Positions 30,132 to 39,175 of a stretch of 64,000 nt of DNA are shown in pieces. The number at the start of each line of letters is the position of its first letter. Position 1 is the stretch's first letter. The notes under the pieces were generated by a model. That model saw only the letters and a program-made list of their open reading frames with translations. It was not told the DNA's origin and searched no databases. The stretch is from Vreelandella nanhaiensis (lineage in GTDB: Bacteria; Pseudomonadota; Gammaproteobacteria; Pseudomonadales; Halomonadaceae). The position numbers and the translations under genes were made by a program. Location: NCBI RefSeq assembly GCF_003990185.1, contig NZ_RZHF01000015.1, positions 186,136 to 250,135 on the forward strand, in the 5' to 3' direction.

Positions 30132-30497
30132 TGTCGTCTCAATATGACCGTGCTTTCGCGTTGCCTTCACCGGCCCGTCCTGTATGCACGGTCCAGCACC
30201 ATTAACCTGCATTCTGGGTATGCGCTTTACGACCAGCTTGCCTGTTAGCGACACGCACTTACCTTGCGCCACCTTCTATCCACCAAAAATCCGCGTTCTC
30301 GTCGCCGCCACGCCACATAGTGTCGTGGCCAGACAATTGAAGGCAAAAGCCCTGCACCACAATCCATCAACAAGTAGCAAACGCTGCGCTTCACATAATC
30401 GCCAGGTTACGCAAATTAACAATAAGACAATCACGTTTGGTTAACGACCCTGTCGCCGCCCTGGGTAAGGGAGGCGGTGCTTAAAAGGATATCTGGT
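30132..30497. promoter_or_regulatory. gbcB-gbcA divergent control region
   Basis: These 366 bases hold the divergent promoters. A 23-base dyad at 30307-30329 (GCCACG and CGTGGC outer arms, with inner CAC/GTG pairs) is the strongest symmetry. GbdR is the expected activator. I cannot place its site with confidence. Confidence 0.5.
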
Positions 30498-31784
30498 ATG
30501 AATAAGACAATGGATTACCTATACAACGACCCGTTGGCCTCCATGCGTGAAGCGACGGTTGATATGCTGCAGTCCAGAGAACGCGGCTTTTCTCTGCCTC
30601 AGCCTTTCTACAATGATGCCCGCCTGTTTGCGCTTGATATGCAGGAGGTCTTTGAAAAAGAATGGCTATTTGCGGGTATGGCCTGCGAAATTCCGGCGAA
30701 GGGCAATTTCATGACGCTGGAGGTCGGTGACAATCCCATCGTTATCGTGCGGGGCGGTGAAGGCCAGATTCATGCTTTCTATAACGTATGCCGTCACCGA
30801 GGCTCACGGCTGTGCACCAAGGATAAGGGCAAGGTCGCCAAGCTGGTATGTCCCTACCACCAGTGGACCTACGAACTTGATGGCCGGTTGCTGTTTGCCG
30901 GAAGCGACATGGGCGCCGACTTCGATCTTAACCAGTTTGGCTTGAAGCCAGTGAGCGTGCGCACCGCTGGTGGCTTTGTCTTCATCAACCTGAGCGATAA
31001 TCCACCTGCCATTGACGATTTTCTAGTCACCCTTGAGCACTACCTTGAACCGTACCAGATGGATAACGTCAAGGTCGCGGTGGAGTCGAGCATTGTCGAG
31101 CAGGCCAACTGGAAGCTGGTGATCGAGAATAACCGAGAGTGCTACCACTGCAACGGCTCGCATCCTGAACTTTTGAACTCGCTGATCGAATTTGACGATA
31201 CCGAAGACCCGCGTGCGACGGACAAGTACAAGGACTTGGTGACCCGCAAGCAGGCCGACTGGAACGGCGAACAGGTGCCCTGGCAGCTCAAGCGGTTTGG
31301 CAAGCGCAACCGCCTGACCCGTACGCCGCTATTGGATGGCGTGGTATCCATGACCATGGACGGTAAGCCCGCCTGCAACAAGCTAATGGGCCGCTTGACC
31401 AGCCCGGACATGGGGTCGCTGCGCATTCTGCACCTACCCAACTCCTGGAACCACTTCATGGGCGATCACTCCGTGGTATTCCGCGTGCTGCCGCTCGGCC
31501 CGCAACAGACCATGGTCACTACCAAATGGCTGGTACACAAGGATGCGGTAGAGGGCGTGGATTACGACCCGGAAAATATGCGCCGTGTGTGGGATGCCAC
31601 CAATGATCAGGATCGCCAGCTGGCGGAAGAGAACCAGCGTGGTATCAACTCAAAGGCCTACCAGCCCGGCCCTTATTCGCCAACCTACGAGTTTGGGGTC
31701 ATCGATTTTATCGATTGGTACGCCGAGCGGATGCTCTGCAATTTGGGAGGCGAGAGCGTCTCGTTACAGTTAGCGCAGGGCTAG
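30498..31784 (+). CDS. gbcA: Glycine betaine monooxygenase, Rieske oxygenase subunit
   Basis: This Rieske oxygenase of about 428 residues converts glycine betaine to dimethylglycine and formaldehyde. The Rieske ligands are CRHRG and CPYHQW, and the mononuclear-iron segment is ENNRECYHCNGSHPE. A GTG at 30477 is in frame; the ATG at 30498 has AAAAGGAT upstream and is preferred. Confidence 0.94.
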   Translation: MNKTMDYLYNDPLASMREATVDMLQSRERGFSLPQPFYNDARLFALDMQEVFEKEWLFAGMACEIPAKGNFMTLEVGDNPIVIVRGGEGQIHAFYNVCRHRGSRLCTKDKGKVAKLVCPYHQWTYELDGRLLFAGSDMGADFDLNQFGLKPVSVRTAGGFVFINLSDNPPAIDDFLVTLEHYLEPYQMDNVKVAVESSIVEQANWKLVIENNRECYHCNGSHPELLNSLIEFDDTEDPRATDKYKDLVTRKQADWNGEQVPWQLKRFGKRNRLTRTPLLDGVVSMTMDGKPACNKLMGRLTSPDMGSLRILHLPNSWNHFMGDHSVVFRVLPLGPQQTMVTTKWLVHKDAVEGVDYDPENMRRVWDATNDQDRQLAEENQRGINSKAYQPGPYSPTYEFGVIDFIDWYAERMLCNLGGESVSLQLAQG

Positions 31785-31798
31785 GTACGCTAATTGAT

Positions 31799-31822
31799 GG
31801 CTGGCCCGAGCGTGGGCCAGCC
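31799..31822 (+). terminator. Probable terminator after gbcA
   Basis: A GGCTGGCCC/GGGCCAGCC nine-base stem with a six-base loop lies 14 bases after the gbcA stop. The following sequence has only a short, interrupted T stretch, so strength is uncertain. Confidence 0.5.
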
Positions 31823-31848
31823 GTCAGCTGCTTTGGGGCGACCAATGG

Positions 31849-32082
31849 TTACTCAAAGGGTAGAAAGCGCTCTATGGCGTGGCGAACCGAGGGCAGCAGA
31901 ATATCTTTTTGTTCCATAAGCTCACGAACCAGTACCGGCAGCGCGGAAATTGCCTGCTCCTGATGGACATCAGCGGCGATTTGCGCACTCAGTTCAGGGT
32001 CGGCATTGTCCGGAATTTCAATACCCAGCGCAGTCAGTCGCGCCCGAAAATCATCACCATCAATCAGCTCGACAATCATCAT
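31849..32082 (-). CDS. Small hypothetical protein (77 aa)
   Basis: This is a 77-codon frame with a good ribosome site (GGAGAGGA about eight bases before the first ATG). The product is acidic (VELIDGDDFRARLTALGIE, ending AIERFLPFE), looks soluble and helical, and has no cysteine. It is convergent with gbcA and divergent from the BCCT gene. I do not recognise the family. The ribosome site and amino-acid composition argue that it is real. Confidence 0.6.
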   Translation of the reverse strand: MMIVELIDGDDFRARLTALGIEIPDNADPELSAQIAADVHQEQAISALPVLVRELMEQKDILLPSVRHAIERFLPFE

Positions 32083-32282
32083 GGCCCCATCCTCTCCCGT
32101 GTTGGCCTTTTGGCCTGCCAGTTTACCTATAGCCCGCCTTCAATAGGTTTAGCGGCGCGGCAATAGCTATGTCGGTGTCGGTTTTGAATAACTGCACGGG
32201 CGCGTATCACCTAAGAATCAAAAGGCCGTATCGGCCACCTCGGTGGTTCGCATGCAGCAAACAACTACAATGAGGATAACCT

Positions 32283-33860
32283 ATGGACCATGATGATCCT
32301 ATCCTGACGCCCGGTCAGGATAACAAGCAAGTCATGGGGCTGGATTTTCATAACCCCGTCTTCCCACTCTCCGCGCTCGCTATTCTGCTATTTATTCTTT
32401 ATGCATTGATCTACCCCGATGCCGCGAATACGCAGCTAGGGGTCGCCAAGAACTGGTCGATCGAGCATTTCGACTGGCTGTTCATGATCGCGGGTAATAT
32501 CTTTGTGGTGTTCTGCCTTGCGCTGATCTGTCTGCCGGTAGGGCGGATACGCCTGGGCGGAAGTAACGCCAAGCCGGAATACTCACGTACCTCCTGGTTT
32601 GCCATGCTGTTTGCAGCGGGCATGGGTATTGGCCTGATGTTCTGGAGCGTGGCGGAGCCGGTGGCCTACTATACCGACTGGTACGGCACGCCTTTAAACG
32701 TGCCAGCAAATACGCCGGAAGGTGCCAGTGCGGCCATGGGGGCGACCATGTTCCACTGGGGTCTTCACCCTTGGGCAATTTATGGGGTAGTCGCGCTCTC
32801 CCTGGCTTTTTTCTCCTATAACATGGGCTTACCGCTGACATTTCGCTCCGCCTTTTACCCGATTCTGGGCGAGCGGACCCGCGGCTGGGCGGGGCATATT
32901 ATTGATATTCTAGCCGTACTGGCCACTATTTTCGGCTTGGCCACCTCGCTTGGCTTTGGCGCTACTCAAGCGGCTGGTGGGCTTGCCTACCTGTTCGATA
33001 TTCCCAACACCATCGGTACGCAGCTGGCGATTATCGTAGTGGTCACGGTGATTGCGCTGGTCTCGGTATGGCGAGGAATCGACGGTGGTTTGAAGCTGTT
33101 CTCGAATATCAACATGATCATCGCGGCGTTGCTGCTTCTGTTCGTGGTGGTAGCAGGGCCGACGCTGATGATTCTGACCGGTATTGGTACCACTGCGATG
33201 GATTATGTGGGCCACCTTCTACCGCTGTCGAACTGGGTTGGCCGTGATGACGAAACCTGGTATCACGGCTGGACCATTTTCTACTGGGCGTGGTGGATCT
33301 CCTGGTCACCGTTTGTAGGCATGTTTATCGCTCGTGTATCGCGGGGGCGTACGGTGCGCGAATTTCTTATTGCTGTGCTGCTGGTGCCGACGCTGGTCAC
33401 GCTGGTATGGATGAGCGCCTTTGGCGGTACGGCGCTCTTCCAGGCCACTAATGGCGTGGGTGAGTTGGCAAACGGCATTAGCGACGTGTCGCTGGCCATG
33501 TTCCATATGCTGGAGCAACTACCGTTAACCGGTATTACCTCAACCCTGGCGATTATTCTGGTGCTGGTGTTCTTCATTACCTCGTCGGATTCCGGCTCAC
33601 TGGTGATCGACAACATCACCGCTGGCGGCAAGACCGATGCACCCAAAGGCCAGCGGGTGTTCTGGGCCGCGCTTGAAGGCGTGATTGCTGGTGTGCTGCT
33701 GTATGGCGGGGGAAGCACTGCACTTAGTGCGCTTCAGGCGGGCGCGGTGGCCACAGGGCTACCCTTTACGCTGGTTCTCCTGTTAATGTGTTTCAGCCTT
33801 TACAAGGGGCTTCACAAAGAGTGGAACCAGCTCAACGCACTACCCAGAGCTGCGGGGTAA
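32283..33860 (+). CDS. BCCT-family transporter (betaine/choline/carnitine type)
   Basis: This is a 525-residue, 12-segment secondary transporter. Typical BCCT stretches are GMGIGLMFWSVAEPV in TM3 and the tryptophan-rich FYWAWWISWSPFVGMFIARV in TM8. The C-terminal tail is short, so osmotic gating through a long tail as in BetP is unlikely. Placed between gbcA and dgc genes, it probably imports betaine, dimethylglycine or choline as carbon source. AGGAT lies just before the start. Confidence 0.9.
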   Translation: MDHDDPILTPGQDNKQVMGLDFHNPVFPLSALAILLFILYALIYPDAANTQLGVAKNWSIEHFDWLFMIAGNIFVVFCLALICLPVGRIRLGGSNAKPEYSRTSWFAMLFAAGMGIGLMFWSVAEPVAYYTDWYGTPLNVPANTPEGASAAMGATMFHWGLHPWAIYGVVALSLAFFSYNMGLPLTFRSAFYPILGERTRGWAGHIIDILAVLATIFGLATSLGFGATQAAGGLAYLFDIPNTIGTQLAIIVVVTVIALVSVWRGIDGGLKLFSNINMIIAALLLLFVVVAGPTLMILTGIGTTAMDYVGHLLPLSNWVGRDDETWYHGWTIFYWAWWISWSPFVGMFIARVSRGRTVREFLIAVLLVPTLVTLVWMSAFGGTALFQATNGVGELANGISDVSLAMFHMLEQLPLTGITSTLAIILVLVFFITSSDSGSLVIDNITAGGKTDAPKGQRVFWAALEGVIAGVLLYGGGSTALSALQAGAVATGLPFTLVLLLMCFSLYKGLHKEWNQLNALPRAAG

Positions 33861-33880
33861 TCAATCCTTCTGCTGTTTTC

Positions 33881-33904
33881 GGGGCGCCCAACTGCTGGCG
33901 CCCC
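33881..33904. other. Stem-loop downstream of the BCCT gene
   Basis: A GGGGCGCC/GGCGCCCC eight-base stem with an eight-base loop lies 20 bases after the stop. There is no T-run, so termination is uncertain. Confidence 0.4.
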
Positions 33905-34022
33905 ACCTGGCTAACCTACAGGTTGTCGTAAATACTGCCGGGCATGCCGCTGATAACAATGAACGTAATAGCGTAGCGTTGCACCATGGCTAAACAATAT
34001 TAATAACCTTACGGCTATTTCA

Positions 34023-35765
34023 ATGATTTATACCATCGCAATACTGCTTAGCCTGGTTGGCTATTTTGTTATCGGACATTTGGCTGGACGGCGCGTCAAA
34101 GGCCTGGATGACTACCTGGTAGCCGGTCGCAATGCGCCCACGTTTTTTATTCTAGGCACGCTGGTGGCGAGCTATTTGAGCACCAGTGCCTTTCTCGGTG
34201 AAACGGGCTTTGCCTATCAGGGCTACCCGTTTGTCATGCTTATCTTTGCCGCCGTCAGCACTTCGGGCTGCCTGCTGGGCGCGCTGGTGTTCGGGCGCTA
34301 TCTTCGCCGCAGCGGGGCCAGAACCGTACCGGAGTTCTTTGGCAAGCGCTTTGCCTCACGCCGCGTCCAGGCCATTGCCGGGCTTACCACAATTATCGGC
34401 TTGGGCGCTTATCTGCTGGGTGTGATGCAGGGGGCAGGAATCATGTTCTCTGAGCTGACCGGAATGCCGTACTGGGTCGGTCTAGTACTGGTGTGGGTGA
34501 CCTACACTGGCTTCATTCTCTATTCGGGATCCCCCGGCGTAATGCTTACCGACACGATCATGTTCGTGATTTTCTCGCTGGCAGCGCTGGGCGGCTCGCT
34601 CTATGTAATTCAGGATCTGGGCGGTTGGAGCGGGGTAGTCGAAGGCCTTTTAAGTCAGACCGACAAGCCCGGCATTGCGCTATGGCATGGCGTAATTGAA
34701 GGGCCGGAGGCCAACTTCTCCTCGCCTGGTGAAGCACTTACCTGGGGCCTGACACTAGGTTTGGTTTGGGCGGCGGTGCTGGCGGCAAGTCCCTGGCAGT
34801 CCAGCCGTTACCTGATGGCACGAAACGAGCACGTGGTGATGCGTTCGGCCATGCTGACAGCGGTGGCGCTCGCTATCTTCTACGCGCTGATGATGATGAC
34901 TGGCGCGGCGATCAACCTATACGATCCCCAGCTTGACCCTGAGCGCTCCATGATCTGGGTGGCGCTCAACATACTGCCTACCTGGCTTGGCGTGGTCATT
35001 CTGACTGGGGTGTTCGCCGCGGGGCTCTCCTCCTGCTCGACATTTCTGTCGATTATTGGCTTTAGCCTTTCCAACGATATTCTTGCTGCCTCGAAAGATG
35101 ATGCATCGGCAATGCGTAAAAGCCGTATCGCGGTGCTTTCCGCTGGTTTGATTGCGCTGCTGTTGGCGCTATTCCAACCGCCAGCGGTCATGTCGGTGGT
35201 CTGGTTTGCTGCCACGCTGTTTGCCTCCTCCTGGGGACCGGTTGCCTTGATGAGTATCTGGAGCAAACGGATCACCGCCGCGGGTGCGGGCTGGGGGCTG
35301 GCGGTGGGGTTCGTTGGAAATGTGGCCCTATCGCTAATGATCCAAGCCGAATGGCTCAGCCTGCCGGTATATCTGCACCCGGTGTTGCTTAGCACCTTGA
35401 TGGCGCTTTTAGCGATCGTGCTGGCCTCCCGAGTGACCCGCGTGAGCCAGGCCGAGAAAGAGTACCAGGCGTTTCTGCATACGTTTGATGCCCAAGCGGT
35501 CAGTGGTTGGGTGTCCGGCACCCGCTGGATCGCGCTATGCACTATGCTGTCTGGCGTGGCCATCGGGGTGTTTTTGTGGCAGCAGTACGCAGTGACGCTT
35601 GCCGGGTTTGCCGAGCGCTTTGCGCTCTCATCCGGCGCGGTTCAGGGCGCCTACATGCTGGCCGTTGGCTGCGGCAGCATGCTGCTTATCGCCGGGGCCG
35701 TAGGGTTCTGGTTGGTGCGTCCTCGCCATCAAAAGGTGTCTGCAATGCGCATGGCTAAAAGCTGA
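34023..35765 (+). CDS. Sodium:solute symporter (SSS family)
   Basis: This is a 580-residue, roughly 13-segment membrane protein of the SSS family. It opens with the GRRVKGLDDYLVAGRN signature that follows TM1 and has LSTSAFLGETGFAYQGYP in TM2. The substrate is unknown; within a betaine locus a small organic acid or amino compound is possible. No clear ribosome site is visible before the ATG at 34023. Confidence 0.85.
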   Translation: MIYTIAILLSLVGYFVIGHLAGRRVKGLDDYLVAGRNAPTFFILGTLVASYLSTSAFLGETGFAYQGYPFVMLIFAAVSTSGCLLGALVFGRYLRRSGARTVPEFFGKRFASRRVQAIAGLTTIIGLGAYLLGVMQGAGIMFSELTGMPYWVGLVLVWVTYTGFILYSGSPGVMLTDTIMFVIFSLAALGGSLYVIQDLGGWSGVVEGLLSQTDKPGIALWHGVIEGPEANFSSPGEALTWGLTLGLVWAAVLAASPWQSSRYLMARNEHVVMRSAMLTAVALAIFYALMMMTGAAINLYDPQLDPERSMIWVALNILPTWLGVVILTGVFAAGLSSCSTFLSIIGFSLSNDILAASKDDASAMRKSRIAVLSAGLIALLLALFQPPAVMSVVWFAATLFASSWGPVALMSIWSKRITAAGAGWGLAVGFVGNVALSLMIQAEWLSLPVYLHPVLLSTLMALLAIVLASRVTRVSQAEKEYQAFLHTFDAQAVSGWVSGTRWIALCTMLSGVAIGVFLWQQYAVTLAGFAERFALSSGAVQGAYMLAVGCGSMLLIAGAVGFWLVRPRHQKVSAMRMAKS

Positions 35766-35841
35766 AAATGGGTAAACGCTGGCGTGCATGTTGCCCGCCA
35801 GCGCTGCCTGTTAAATAGCATGTAACTGTTGTTGAACCCCC

Positions 35842-35878
35842 AACCGCCCGCTTACTCAGTGGGCGGTTGTCTTCTTTT
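35842..35878 (+). terminator. Intrinsic terminator after the symporter gene
   Basis: AACCGCCC (35842-35849) pairs with GGGCGGTT (35861-35868), followed by a T-rich stretch. It lies just before the start of the DMT transporter gene. Confidence 0.78.
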
Positions 35879-35897
35879 ACCCACCAGGAGTTACACA

Positions 35898-36785
35898 ATG
35901 CAGGCAAGTCATTACCAGCGCGGTCTGCTTATGGTGATACTGGGCGTGGTGTTTCTCAGCTTCGACGGCCTGCTGATTCGCCTTGCTAATACCGACGGTT
36001 GGACCATTGTATTCTGGCGCGGATTCCTGATGTTCAGCGTGCTGGGGCTGCTGTGTTGCGTGGGTAACCGGCTGGCCTCGCTGCGCGTCAACCCATTCTC
36101 TTCGTTGGTCTCGGCAATACTTCTGGGGCTAATTTCGGCGCTCTTTGTGTTGGCGGTGATGAATGCCAACGTGGCCAACGTGGTGGTGATTCTCAGTACA
36201 GCCCCTCTGTTTGCAGCGCTGCTTTCACGGGTTTTTCTCAAAGAACGCGTTGCCTTACGCACGCTGGTGGCGATTGCTACCTGCATGCTAGGCATGAGTC
36301 TGGTCTTTATGGGCGAGGGTGCTCACGGCATGCTGGTGGGCAACCTGTATGCTCTCGCCGCAGCGGCGGCGATAGGCGGCAATTTGACGTTATTGCGCCG
36401 TTTTCCAGATATCGACCGTATCGTAGTGATTGCAGGCGGAGGCTTGCTTTCCGCGGCCATCGCGTTACCCCTGGCCTCGCCGTTTTCGCTGGACGTTCCG
36501 CGTTATGGCGTACTCGCCGTTATGGGGCTTATCCAGATGCCGCTGGCCACCGTACTGATCAACAGTGCCACCCGCTATCTGCCGTCAACGGAAGTGGCGC
36601 TGTTCTATTTGGTCGAAACCGCGCTGGGTACACTGTGGGTATGGTGGCTGTTGGGTGAGACGCCTACGGTCTCGACGTTACTAGGCGGAGCAGTCGTCAT
36701 TACGGTACTGGTGCTGCACGCCTGGATAGGCCTGCGCCAGGAGCGACAGCGCCTACGGCTGTATCCGGGGTTTGTGGGCAAGTAG
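35898..36785 (+). CDS. EamA/DMT-family transporter
   Basis: This inner-membrane protein of about 295 residues has ten predicted segments in two EamA repeats; the second ends at ALFYLVETALGTLWVWWLLGETPT. The ATG at 35898 follows CAGGAG and is preferred over an upstream codon lying within the terminator. Substrate and direction are unknown; many relatives are metabolite exporters. Confidence 0.85.
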   Translation: MQASHYQRGLLMVILGVVFLSFDGLLIRLANTDGWTIVFWRGFLMFSVLGLLCCVGNRLASLRVNPFSSLVSAILLGLISALFVLAVMNANVANVVVILSTAPLFAALLSRVFLKERVALRTLVAIATCMLGMSLVFMGEGAHGMLVGNLYALAAAAAIGGNLTLLRRFPDIDRIVVIAGGGLLSAAIALPLASPFSLDVPRYGVLAVMGLIQMPLATVLINSATRYLPSTEVALFYLVETALGTLWVWWLLGETPTVSTLLGGAVVITVLVLHAWIGLRQERQRLRLYPGFVGK

Positions 36786-37030
36786 TGTCAGTGTGAACAG
36801 TTGAAAGTCGCCAAGAGTCGCTAGCCAGACCTGATGGGTGGCGGTCTCGGGCAACGACTCTACACAAGGGCGCTGTGGCACCTTCCCTGAGCGCTACTTT
36901 CGCCATCTGACCGCCCTGAATGACGGGAATGCCTAAAATGCAGGAGCTTTTTTCGGCCCTGGCGAAAGACCCTTTCTACGAGTTGTCCAAGACCGTAGCG
37001 AGCTTTCGTGCTAAAGATTGCCCAAACAAA
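36786..37030. other. Intergenic stretch with possible coding remnants
   Basis: Between the DMT gene and the etfB terminator two short plus-strand frames have protein-like content. One ends at about 36,934 with RYFRHLTALNDGNA. The other begins with ATG at 36938 (MQELFSALAKDPFYELSKTV) and stops inside the terminator hairpin. Neither has a ribosome site or a recognised family. They may be decayed coding sequence. Confidence 0.3.
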
Positions 37031-37052
37031 AAGCCCGCCTGGAGGGCGGGCT
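37026..37052 (-). terminator. Intrinsic terminator of the dgc operon
   Basis: AGCCCGCC (37032-37039) pairs with GGCGGGCT (37045-37052). Read on the minus strand, T's follow. It lies about 30 bases after the etfB stop. Confidence 0.85.
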
Positions 37053-37083
37053 GAAAAGGAAATAACCAGAAGCGAACTATCGC

Positions 37084-37908
37084 CTAGCGCAGCACGCCTT
37101 CTTCCTTGAGCAATTTAAAGATCGCCTCGGCGCCCTGTTCCGGAGTGACGTCGCTAAGTGTCTGCCCACCACCACCGTCGGCCTTGGCGGCAGCTGCCTT
37201 GAAGCGGTCACGCGCCGATGACGACTTGACGATCTTGAGCCGTTTGGGGCGCTTGCGCGCTGGCTGAATGTGCCAAGAGCTCAGCGCTTCGTCGATTTCA
37301 CTGGGCTCTTGGTGAAGATTGAGCACGCCGCGTTTGGCCGGGCCAAACGCGCTTTGGCGTGCCGGGGGTGCACTGCTGTCCACGGTGGCAATCGCCGGCA
37401 GGCGAATACGCAGGCGTCGGCGCTTGCCACGGGGTAGCGCCTGAAGCACTACGGCCGTTCCCTGCTCAATCTTCTCGACCGCGGCCAGACCTGTAATGAT
37501 CGGCCAGCCAAGCGCCTCGGCCAACAAGTAGGGCATCACACCTGAAGCCTCGCCGGTTTCGGCGCGGGTGCCTGTCAGCACCAGCTGCGAGGCACTGGCA
37601 CGCAGTGCTTTTGCCAGTGCGGGCACCACATCGGCCTGAGGCTTCTGTTCGATCAAGCCGACAGAGTCGATACCCATGCCGAGATAGCCGCGGATGGCTG
37701 CTTCATGGTCGCTATCTTGCTGGCCTGCATGCAGCAGATTGACCGAAGTGCTTTCCAGGGTCAGGGCCATTTCCACCGCCCGGGCGTCCTGGTCGGCGCG
37801 GCGAGCCCGTGCAGTCAGTGGATGGCGGCCTACCGAGACCAAGACGGTAACGTTCAACCCGCTGGCGTTTGAGTGACTGGCACTTGTGTTACTGACATCA
37901 TGCGGCAT
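37084..37908 (-). CDS. etfB: Electron transfer flavoprotein, beta subunit-like (dimethylglycine pathway)
   Basis: This ETF beta-type protein of about 274 residues has the GRHPLT and GMGIDSVGLIE regions and an ALPRGKRRRLRIRLPAIATV segment like the beta-subunit core. It pairs with the alpha subunit encoded upstream to carry electrons from the DgcA/DgcB module. The ATG at 37908 has AGGAGAA upstream; longer in-frame forms are less likely. It overlaps etfA by 11 bases. It is divergent from the housekeeping ETF type, as expected for the PA5400/PA5401-like pair. Confidence 0.82.
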   Translation of the reverse strand: MPHDVSNTSASHSNASGLNVTVLVSVGRHPLTARARRADQDARAVEMALTLESTSVNLLHAGQQDSDHEAAIRGYLGMGIDSVGLIEQKPQADVVPALAKALRASASQLVLTGTRAETGEASGVMPYLLAEALGWPIITGLAAVEKIEQGTAVVLQALPRGKRRRLRIRLPAIATVDSSAPPARQSAFGPAKRGVLNLHQEPSEIDEALSSWHIQPARKRPKRLKIVKSSSARDRFKAAAAKADGGGGQTLSDVTPEQGAEAIFKLLKEEGVLR

Positions 37909-39175
37909 CGCGATTCTCCTGCTGTTCGGCGCGGTACTGCTCAACGCGCGCGACAAGGGCGGCGAGTATCTGGCTGGCATCGCCGATCACAGCCAGGTCG
38001 GCACGTTTGACCATATCGCAGCCCTCATCCAGGTTGACCGCCACCACCTTCTCGCAGCTCTGGATGCCTTGAAGATGCTGGATGGCCCCAGAAATTCCCA
38101 CCGCTACGTAAACGCGCGCGGAGACCCAGGTGCCGGTCGCGCCTACCTGGCGGTCCCGCGGCATGTAGCCATCATCCACCGCCACGCGTGAGGCGCCCTT
38201 GGTAGCCCCCAGTACTTCGGCGGCGTGATGGTAGCCATCCCAGTCCTTGACGCCGTTACCGGCCGAAAGTATGAATTCGGCCTCCGCGAGCGACACGCTG
38301 GCCGGATCAACTGCCACTTCGCCCATATCTTGAATGCGTCCGAGCACCTCGGGCAGTTCTTGAGAAAGCGTAATGGCTTCGGCGGCGTGGCGGGTCTCGC
38401 TGACCGGATCGGCGCACTCGGCGAGCGCCAGCACCACCCGGGGCAGGGCACGGGTAACATCATCTCGGCCAGCTGCGCCACGCGCAGTACAGCGCCAGCC
38501 GGTTGTGCTTTCGGAGTCGGCCTCTACCTGCCAGACCTGAGCTGCCGGGCGCTCATCAAGCCGGGCGGCCAGCCGCCGGCCAAGCTCGCCGCCGCCAGTG
38601 GTGGAGTCGGGAAGTAGCCAGTAGCGCGGTGCCAGGTCGCGCTCCACGCCTTGCAACGTCGCCACACGAAGCTCCGGCAGGTAGCCTGAAAAACGCTCGC
38701 CTTCCAGATGCAGCAGTCGGTCGATACCCGCCTCACCAAATGCGGTCTCCTTGTGCTCGCCGAAGACGATGGCCAGTACGGCGCCAGGCTGAGCCGGATC
38801 GGCATCAGCCAACTGGCGGGCAAGGCCCAGAAGGTCACGATCGTGGGTGGATAAACGTCCTCCAGCCATGTCTGGTACCACTGCAACCATAAAGGCCGGG
38901 GTTTCAATAGTAACGCGCTGGCGCGCATCCTTGGCCTCAACACTGCGCCCCGGTGCCTGTGCTGCCTGCTGGACGCCGCTTCGGTCAATGCGGCGGATGC
39001 CGTTGGGGCCGATGAAGCCGACCGCATGGGGGTTACGGCGAATTACGCCGTTAGGCCCCATCCATTCGTTTGCTACCGCACCGCCCATTTGAGCCAGCGC
39101 TTCAAGGTGCTGCGGATGCAGGCGGTTGCGGATGATCCACTCTTGACGAGGGTCACGACGGACAAGCTCGCTCAT
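37898..39175 (-). CDS. etfA: Electron transfer flavoprotein, alpha subunit (dimethylglycine pathway)
   Basis: This 425-residue ETF alpha subunit has the FAD-binding C-terminal domain clearly visible: RQVGATGTWVSARVYVAVGI, then SGAIQHLQGI and VAVNLDEGC. It has about 100 more N-terminal residues than housekeeping EtfA. Its start overlaps the dgcB stop by four bases. Confidence 0.87.
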   Translation of the reverse strand: MSELVRRDPRQEWIIRNRLHPQHLEALAQMGGAVANEWMGPNGVIRRNPHAVGFIGPNGIRRIDRSGVQQAAQAPGRSVEAKDARQRVTIETPAFMVAVVPDMAGGRLSTHDRDLLGLARQLADADPAQPGAVLAIVFGEHKETAFGEAGIDRLLHLEGERFSGYLPELRVATLQGVERDLAPRYWLLPDSTTGGGELGRRLAARLDERPAAQVWQVEADSESTTGWRCTARGAAGRDDVTRALPRVVLALAECADPVSETRHAAEAITLSQELPEVLGRIQDMGEVAVDPASVSLAEAEFILSAGNGVKDWDGYHHAAEVLGATKGASRVAVDDGYMPRDRQVGATGTWVSARVYVAVGISGAIQHLQGIQSCEKVVAVNLDEGCDMVKRADLAVIGDASQILAALVARVEQYRAEQQENRDAA

